Source of the DNA: a bacterium
Lineage (GTDB): Bacteria; Auribacterota; JABMQX01
DNA: 12,647 nucleotides
Assembly: GCA_013203085.1 (NCBI GenBank)
Contig: JABMQX010000174.1
Coordinates: 1 to 12,647, forward strand
Reading direction: 5' to 3'
This document shows, in pieces, positions 8,520 through 12,647 of this stretch. The notes beneath the pieces were generated by a model that had not been told where the DNA came from, searched no databases, and worked only from the letters and a program-made list of their open reading frames with translations. The first letter of the stretch is position 1. Every line of letters starts with the position of its first letter. A program made the position numbers and the translations under genes.

Positions 8520-9611
8520 ATGGATAGTGTTTCCCCGGTAAGAGAATCGAGAATCATCACGCGAGGTATGCCAGATCGCCATCTATATCTGTTGGTGGGG
8601 GCTTGTGTGCTCACCGTGGTCAGCTTCTATGCCCCTTTCCTATGGATGCTGAACCAATGGTTCGTTGTGGAAGAATACTCCCCGGGGCCGGTGGTGCCGA
8701 TTCTCTGTGGGATAGCCCTCTGGCATACGCTGAAGAAGAGGAAGTCCCTCCCCGAGATTTCTCGGCGCACGGGGAGGCTCTGGATTGCGGGAGCTATTCT
8801 CCTTGCCGGTATCGTTTACGTCGGGAAAGAACATTCTCGTCTCCTTCCTGCGGCTGGTTTCTTTTCCTTTGCCTCGTACTCGGTTCTCTTTTCGGCAATG
8901 ACCTTCGCCCTTCTTTACAGTGGATTTCTGCTCGAGCGCGCGGCGTCCGGAAATCACGGGCGGCGGGCTGAGCCGCTGGGATTAGCGCTCCTGTTGCTTA
9001 GCCTTGCGGTACATTTCCTCGCCCTGCGAGGCGACTTCCCCCGCGCCTCCATCGCCGCCTACCTGACGTTGCTGTTCGGCATGAGCTGGTACTTGCACGG
9101 TTGGAGGACTGTCCGGCGGCTTTTATTCCCTTACGCCCTGCTCGTTTTCATTGTCCCTCTTGAGTTCATAGACGAGATCGTCGGCGTGCCTTTGAGACTC
9201 ATGGCGACGGATGTGGCGGTTTTCCTCATGAGAGTGGTCGGACTCACCGTCAAGCAGACCGGCAACTGGTTCGCCATCGGTTCGATGCAGTTTGCCGTGG
9301 ACGCTCCGTGCAGCGGCCTGAAGTCGCTGATAGCTTTGACCGCTCTCGGGGCGACCTTTGCCTACGTGACCCAGCCCACTTTCCTGAAAAAACTTCTCCT
9401 CGGGGCGTCCGCCGTACCGATAGCAATCTTCACGAATATCATCCGCCTGGCGTGCGTCGGCGTTTCTGCGAGGTTCTTCGGAAAGAACTTCGCGGTCAAA
9501 GTCTTCCACGACCACGCCGCGATTTTCCTGTACATATTCGCAATATTGATCCTCATTTCCCTCGACAAAAGGGTTTTTCAGGCGAAATGGTTCAAAGTAA
9601 AAAACTTCTGA
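8520..9611 (+). CDS. xrt: Exosortase (EpsH-type, integral membrane cysteine transpeptidase-like)
   Basis: 363 residues from the chosen start, with about eight to ten hydrophobic membrane segments. The catalytic signature of the exosortase/archaeosortase family is present in order: DAPCSGLKSL with C264, FTNIIRL with R309, and VFHDHAA with H330. These are the conserved Cys-Arg-His residues. Exosortases act in the inner membrane on proteins carrying a C-terminal PEP-CTERM-like tripartite tag, and their genes cluster with exopolysaccharide genes. The 3' end overlaps the epsI start by 25 nt, so the two are translationally coupled. An upstream in-frame ATG (8379) would add 47 residues of low-complexity, charged sequence and is rejected on promoter and ribosome-site grounds. 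The exosortase subtype cannot be assigned from sequence alone. No tagged substrate is visible in the window. Confidence 0.93.
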   Translation: MDSVSPVRESRIITRGMPDRHLYLLVGACVLTVVSFYAPFLWMLNQWFVVEEYSPGPVVPILCGIALWHTLKKRKSLPEISRRTGRLWIAGAILLAGIVYVGKEHSRLLPAAGFFSFASYSVLFSAMTFALLYSGFLLERAASGNHGRRAEPLGLALLLLSLAVHFLALRGDFPRASIAAYLTLLFGMSWYLHGWRTVRRLLFPYALLVFIVPLEFIDEIVGVPLRLMATDVAVFLMRVVGLTVKQTGNWFAIGSMQFAVDAPCSGLKSLIALTALGATFAYVTQPTFLKKLLLGASAVPIAIFTNIIRLACVGVSARFFGKNFAVKVFHDHAAIFLYIFAILILISLDKRVFQAKWFKVKNF

Positions 9612-10441
9612 TTGTCGTTTGCATTTTGGCTGTTTCCCTCATCCCCAGGTTCTTACTGGTGAGGGTCCGGGCGGTCATGGAGAAGCGCCCCGTGAAAGCT
9701 CTCCCGGTCAGAGTTGGGGAATGGGAGGCGATGGAAGTTTTTGTTTGCCCCGAGTGCAGCAAAGAACTGAGGGAAGCCGTCTGGCAGCGTACCGCCCCGA
9801 AGAATCCGGAGGCGAGGAGATTCTACGTGGAGAGGGACCTGGACGATGGCGCTTGCCCCGTTCATCACATTGCCGTGCGAAGGACCAGGGATGTCCCTGT
9901 GTCGTTCAGCGTGCAAAAGGTGCTGCCGGCGGGGACGGAGTTCCTCGAAAAATGGTACAGAAACGGACCGGCAGACGCCCCATCCTCTCGTTTGCTTGCC
10001 GTGACGGTGGTCATCAGCGGAGCTGACAAGAGAAGTCTCCATCGTCCGGAAAGGTGCATGCAGGGCCAGGGCTGGCAGATCGCGTTGAGGGATAGGTTGT
10101 CGCTGAGTTTGTCCGGCGGTGCAGGGAAAAAGCTGGAGGTGACCCGGCTGGTGATGCGGCAGGTTTGGCTTACTCCCCAGCAGGAGAAGAGGGAGACTGA
10201 GGGGGTCGCGCTTTATTGGTATATGAGTTCTGAGCGTGTGACCGGCAGAAACTTGAAGCGGCTTCTCTGGGGGTGGTGGGACAGGGTTTTCCGCGGGGTG
10301 GACTACCGCTGGTCCTATGCCATTTTGTTCTCACCCGCCCCCAAGTCGGTCGCCGAAACGAGCCGGGAGATGGCGGAGTTTGCCACCCAATTATTCCCTC
10401 TGATATACGAAAGGGAGGAAAAGCCGCAGAGGAGACTGTGA
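9587..10441 (+). CDS. epsI: EpsI family protein (exosortase-associated, DUF3485)
   Basis: 284 residues. A single N-terminal hydrophobic anchor (about 6-24) is followed by a domain facing the periplasm. The family signature is clear at residues 146-165: ADKRS, then HRPERC (C157), then QGQGWQI. EpsI is a standing companion of exosortases, sometimes fused to them, and its biochemical role is not established. The open frame extends upstream to 9308, but the ATG at 9587 gives the proper membrane anchor and overlaps the exosortase stop, a common coupling arrangement. A less usual feature is a CPEC pair (C54, C57) followed by CPVHH (C90, H93), spaced like a small zinc ribbon. Family assignment is strong. 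Confidence 0.9.
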   Translation: MVQSKKLLIVVCILAVSLIPRFLLVRVRAVMEKRPVKALPVRVGEWEAMEVFVCPECSKELREAVWQRTAPKNPEARRFYVERDLDDGACPVHHIAVRRTRDVPVSFSVQKVLPAGTEFLEKWYRNGPADAPSSRLLAVTVVISGADKRSLHRPERCMQGQGWQIALRDRLSLSLSGGAGKKLEVTRLVMRQVWLTPQQEKRETEGVALYWYMSSERVTGRNLKRLLWGWWDRVFRGVDYRWSYAILFSPAPKSVAETSREMAEFATQLFPLIYEREEKPQRRL

Positions 10442-10458
10442 GGGAGGCGGTGGCTCGG

Positions 10459-10502
10459 CTGCAAGGCGAGAAAGGGGAAGCAGTAAGGGACTGCAAGGCG
10501 AG
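10459..10502 (+). repeat. Short direct repeat downstream of epsI
   Basis: CTGCAAGGCGAG occurs at 10459-10470 and again at 10491-10502, 32 nt apart start to start. It lies in the 175-nt gap between epsI and the small exported protein gene, just upstream of an A-rich tract (10503-10519). Two copies could be a regulator site or a local duplication. Confidence 0.4.
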
Positions 10503-10522
10503 GAAAAAAAGAAAAAAAACCC

Positions 10523-10551
10523 TTGACAGCGTATGTGGGGTTTTGTAGTTT
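10523..10551 (+). promoter_or_regulatory. Possible promoter for the exported repeat protein and barrel genes
   Basis: A perfect TTGACA (10523-10528) is followed after 17 nt by TAGTTT, which matches the -10 consensus poorly (3 of 6). An A-rich tract lies immediately upstream and could act as an UP element. The -35 box sits in the loop of a AAAACCC/GGGTTTT inverted repeat (10516-10522 with 10538-10544). A further TATATT at 10561 is at the wrong spacing for this -35. The -10 assignment is uncertain. Confidence 0.4.
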
Positions 10552-10616
10552 TCAGCGGGTTATATTCTATTCGGACACAAGTTTCAGCATAAACTAAATG
10601 GAAAAGGAGGGTACAT

Positions 10617-11099
10617 ATGAGCCTGAGACGTGCACTATTTACAATCGCCCTCGTCGGCCTCCTCGGGTCCTCTTTAGGGCTCAATGCCGCTGAGGAGGCG
10701 GAAGGCTTGGGAATGACCCACACGGAGTTGGCGCAGGCTATTGTGAGGGCTCTCGGCCTCCAGAGTGACCTGCCCGTCAACGCCACCCCTGCCGACTATG
10801 GGACCTACCTGCAGGGGAAAGGCATAGCTCCATTGAGAGGATGGATTCCCGGCGCCGACGTGACCAAGGATGACCTGGCTGTCGTCACGGTGGAAGCCCT
10901 GGGGCTTGCTGGCGAAGTGGAGAATGCGGCGGAAGTTGACTCTTACATGGCTGTTCTCGACGAGCGGGACATCTCGCTGGCGACCGTCATGGATGTGGTC
11001 AGGAATGTCACCGTCGGAGAGGCGATCACAGAGCTCGTGCTCTATTCGCCCATCGCTGTTCTTTACGAGACGTTTCTCAGTCCGGTCGAAGCAAGATAG
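10617..11099 (+). CDS. Small exported protein with three 49-residue-period repeats, function unknown
   Basis: 160 residues. A signal peptide (RR at 4-5, hydrophobic core 6-22) is followed by a likely cleavage near A24 or A25. The mature part shows a repeat with exact 49-residue period: MTHTELAQAIVRALGL (33-48), VTKDDLAVVTVEALGL (82-97) and a weaker, partly truncated VTVGEAITELVLYS (131-144). Between units are GKGI/ERDI segments (67-70, 116-119). The unit pattern (Thr-acid-hydrophobic helix, then a G-I turn) recalls SLH domains, which bind cell-wall or surface polysaccharide, but the diagnostic residues are incomplete. No PEP-CTERM tag and no lipobox are present. An excellent ribosome site (AAAAGGAGG, 6 nt spacing) supports the start. 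The barrel gene follows after 63 nt, so the two are probably co-expressed. I do not recognise the family; a link to surface polysaccharide is inference. Confidence 0.85.
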   Translation: MSLRRALFTIALVGLLGSSLGLNAAEEAEGLGMTHTELAQAIVRALGLQSDLPVNATPADYGTYLQGKGIAPLRGWIPGADVTKDDLAVVTVEALGLAGEVENAAEVDSYMAVLDERDISLATVMDVVRNVTVGEAITELVLYSPIAVLYETFLSPVEAR

Positions 11100-11162
11100 C
11101 TTCTTGGCCAGAACAAACGAATCATGCACGAAAAAGAATCTTCCAATTGGGAGGGGGTTTAT

Positions 11163-12416
11163 ATGAAAAAGATCTCATTATCTGTGGTACTCCTCGTCAT
11201 GGGGGTCCTTCTGCTGAGTTCTGGTCAGGCCCTTGCCGGGGCCTATGACGAGCTTCTTCCGGAAGCGGTCAAAGGCAAGCCCTTTGTGCCGTCCATCAAA
11301 CTGAGGGTGGAGTACGATGACAATATCTACACCACCACCGACCTCGAGAAGGCGACGTACGGCGTCACCGAGGAGGAAAGCGCGAAGTTTTACCTCGAGC
11401 CAAAGATTGACCTTCACTGGCTCTCCGCGACCAGCTACCTCGGATTGAGCTATCAATTCAGCCTGATCTATTACGCGGATAGAGCCCAAGACGACACGGA
11501 CATGGCTCACGACGTATTGCTCGATCTTCGCCACCGCTTCAGCCCGGCTGTTGAGATCGCCGTGCGAGACCTTTTCAGGCACAGCGAAGAGCCTGAGATC
11601 GCCGAGCAGATCGTCACCGCCGGAGGGATGAGGACTATCCCCTATCAGAAAAGCGGCGAGTACGATTACAACCGGGCGAGCGTGGGATTGAACCTCCAGC
11701 CTTCTCCTCAGGTCGCGTTGAACATCAACTATGCCAATCTCATGATTGACTATGATGACGACGCGAGCTTCTACTACGACAGAGATGTCAACAGCATCGG
11801 CGGCAAGCTCCAGTACATCGCCACACCGGAATCCAAGATCAATCTGGGTGTGACCTACGCCGACGTTGACTACGATGCCGACGCTTTGATGAAGGATTCG
11901 GAGTCCATCATAGCCTATATCGGCCTCGATCAGAGCTTGACGAGGACCGCTGTAGCCTCGATCGCCGCTGGCTGGGAGAACAGGGATTTCTCCGACGTTG
12001 ACCTTACGGAAGACGTTCCCTTTGTGGATGTGAGTCTTGCGTCCAAGCTGGGAAAGAAGGGCAACGGGAGAATCGGTTATCGCTACGGCTTGTCGGAGAC
12101 CGAGCATGCTTCCTTCGGAGTCGAGGAGGCGCACACCATCTACGCCGGCCTCAACGCATGGCTCGCCCAATGGACTTCCCTGCACGTCAACACCAGCTAT
12201 GAGATGGGAGAATTCGACAAGGCCAACATCATCGCCGGTCGGGGTTTTCAAGACCAGGAGGAGGATGCGTGGCTGCTGGGACTCGTCTTGAGGCAGCATG
12301 TTAGCAAAAGCATGTACCTTGAGGCAGGCTACCGCCATACGGATATTGACTCCGACTTCGCGGGTTCCGCTTACAGTCGGAACAGATACTACGTCGGGTT
12401 CGGAGGGATTTTCTAA
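11163..12416 (+). CDS. Outer-membrane beta-barrel protein, EpsL/BBP2-like
   Basis: 417 residues. A Sec signal peptide (KK at 2-3, hydrophobic core 5-20, cleavage likely after ALA at residue 25) is followed by a mature protein with alternating hydrophobic/polar strands throughout. The RVEYDDNIY motif (48-56) near the N terminus is typical of the putative beta-barrel porin 2 / EpsL group found in exopolysaccharide-exosortase loci. The protein ends in YYVGFGGIF; a terminal aromatic residue is the signal for outer-membrane insertion by the Bam complex. The start at 11163 has GGGAGGGGG 5 nt upstream and gives a clean signal peptide, whereas the in-frame ATG at 11124 would add 13 polar residues before it. 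The likely role is an outer-membrane pore or structural partner for polysaccharide or protein export. Strand count and substrate are unresolved. Confidence 0.88.
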   Translation: MKKISLSVVLLVMGVLLLSSGQALAGAYDELLPEAVKGKPFVPSIKLRVEYDDNIYTTTDLEKATYGVTEEESAKFYLEPKIDLHWLSATSYLGLSYQFSLIYYADRAQDDTDMAHDVLLDLRHRFSPAVEIAVRDLFRHSEEPEIAEQIVTAGGMRTIPYQKSGEYDYNRASVGLNLQPSPQVALNINYANLMIDYDDDASFYYDRDVNSIGGKLQYIATPESKINLGVTYADVDYDADALMKDSESIIAYIGLDQSLTRTAVASIAAGWENRDFSDVDLTEDVPFVDVSLASKLGKKGNGRIGYRYGLSETEHASFGVEEAHTIYAGLNAWLAQWTSLHVNTSYEMGEFDKANIIAGRGFQDQEEDAWLLGLVLRQHVSKSMYLEAGYRHTDIDSDFAGSAYSRNRYYVGFGGIF

Positions 12417-12462
12417 GGCGATACGCCAAAAAGGAAATCACGTTTGTAGTATAGAAGAGAAA

Positions 12463-12498
12463 GAAAGGGGACCATTGATCTTGTGGTGGTTCCCTTTC
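12463..12498. terminator. Strong hairpin after the barrel gene, possible terminator
   Basis: GAAAGGGGACCA (12463-12474) pairs with TGGTTCCCTTTC (12487-12498): a 12-bp stem including one G-U pair and a 12-nt loop, 46 nt after the barrel stop codon. On the + strand no T-run follows, so this is not a textbook intrinsic terminator. On the - strand it is followed by a pyrimidine-rich tract. It could act as a terminator or protect the 3' end of the mRNA. Confidence 0.5.
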
Positions 12499-12553
12499 CC
12501 ATTATGGGCCAACGTGTCATCAAAGGAAGAACAAAACCAGCGAGGTAGCTGTC

Positions 12554-12647
12554 ATGCCTGAAGGTGAAAAGGTCGAAGCCGAAAGGGCAAAAGTCGAAGC
12601 CGAGAGGGCAAAAGCCCAAGCCGAGAGGGCAAAGATCGGGGCCGAGA
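12554..12647 (+). CDS. Start of a gene for a charged heptad-repeat protein (partial)
   Basis: 31 codons are visible before the window ends, with no stop. The protein begins MPEGEKVEAERAK and continues as near-identical seven-residue units (KVEAERA, KVEAERA, KAQAERA, KIGAE...). Such Lys/Glu/Arg/Ala patterns form long charged helices or coiled coils. GAGG lies 8 nt upstream of the ATG. No signal peptide is seen at the start. It follows the barrel gene by 137 nt, beyond the hairpin, so it may be a separate transcription unit. Function cannot be judged from the fragment; a helical spacer ahead of another domain is possible. Confidence 0.65.
   Translation, partial: MPEGEKVEAERAKVEAERAKAQAERAKIGAE
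12569..12647 (+). repeat. 21-nt coding tandem repeat
   Basis: Three complete 21-nt units (12569-12589, 12590-12610, 12611-12631) and a partial fourth running off the edge. The core GCCGA(A/G)AGGGCAAA is almost unchanged between copies. They encode the heptads of the partial gene above. Nucleotide-level identity suggests recent expansion by slippage or recombination. Confidence 0.8.

Noticed and set aside
9308..9586. 93-residue N-terminal extension of EpsI
   Set aside because: It overlaps the catalytic part of the exosortase gene in another frame and would bury the EpsI membrane anchor.
10617..11099. Small exported protein as the exosortase substrate
   Set aside because: Its C terminus ends in FLSPVEAR without a PEP-like motif, a long hydrophobic segment and a basic tail in the required order.
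11178..12338. - strand open frame of 386 codons opposite the barrel gene
   Set aside because: The + strand has the signal peptide, barrel pattern and terminal phenylalanine; this is a shadow.

Overview
The window reads as chromosome of a Gram-negative, probably anaerobic bacterium of moderately high GC. Two things support this. An outer-membrane beta-barrel with a Sec signal peptide and a terminal phenylalanine implies a diderm envelope. A giant ATP-dependent activase of the 2-hydroxyacyl-CoA dehydratase class, next to a two-cluster ferredoxin-type DUF362 protein, implies oxygen-sensitive, low-potential chemistry. The phylum cannot be fixed from the sequence; Desulfobacterota and several uncultured diderm phyla would fit.

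Layout. (1) Positions 35-5514, + strand: a DUF362 protein with two 4Fe-4S sites, then a 1433-residue fusion of two BadF/HgdC-type ATPase domains with DUF2229 and HgdB-like cysteine-rich regions. Together they look like an electron-transfer pair. (2) Positions 5584-8160, - strand: an 858-residue multi-pass GT-C-type glycosyltransferase with a soluble C-terminal domain, convergent with the activase gene. (3) Positions 8161-8519: a divergent control region with a near-consensus sigma-70 promoter facing right, a weaker one facing left inside an inverted repeat, and a leader of about 143 nt. (4) Positions 8520-10441, + strand: exosortase and EpsI genes overlapping by 25 nt. (5) Positions 10617-12416, + strand: a small exported protein built on an exact 49-residue period, then an EpsL/BBP2-like outer-membrane barrel, then a 12-bp-stem hairpin. 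(6) From 12554 to the right edge: the start of a gene encoding charged heptad repeats.

How the parts fit. Glycosyltransferase, exosortase, EpsI and barrel form a recognisable exopolysaccharide/exosortase envelope module: sugar transfer at the membrane, sorting and processing of C-terminally tagged proteins, and an outer-membrane channel. No PEP-CTERM-type substrate is encoded here, so the targets must lie elsewhere. The 160-residue exported repeat protein between EpsI and the barrel is the least explained part of the module. The redox pair on the left is probably functionally separate.

No RNA genes, CRISPR arrays, insertion sequences or attachment sites were seen. The short gaps 1121-1212 and 5515-5583 hold nothing convincing.
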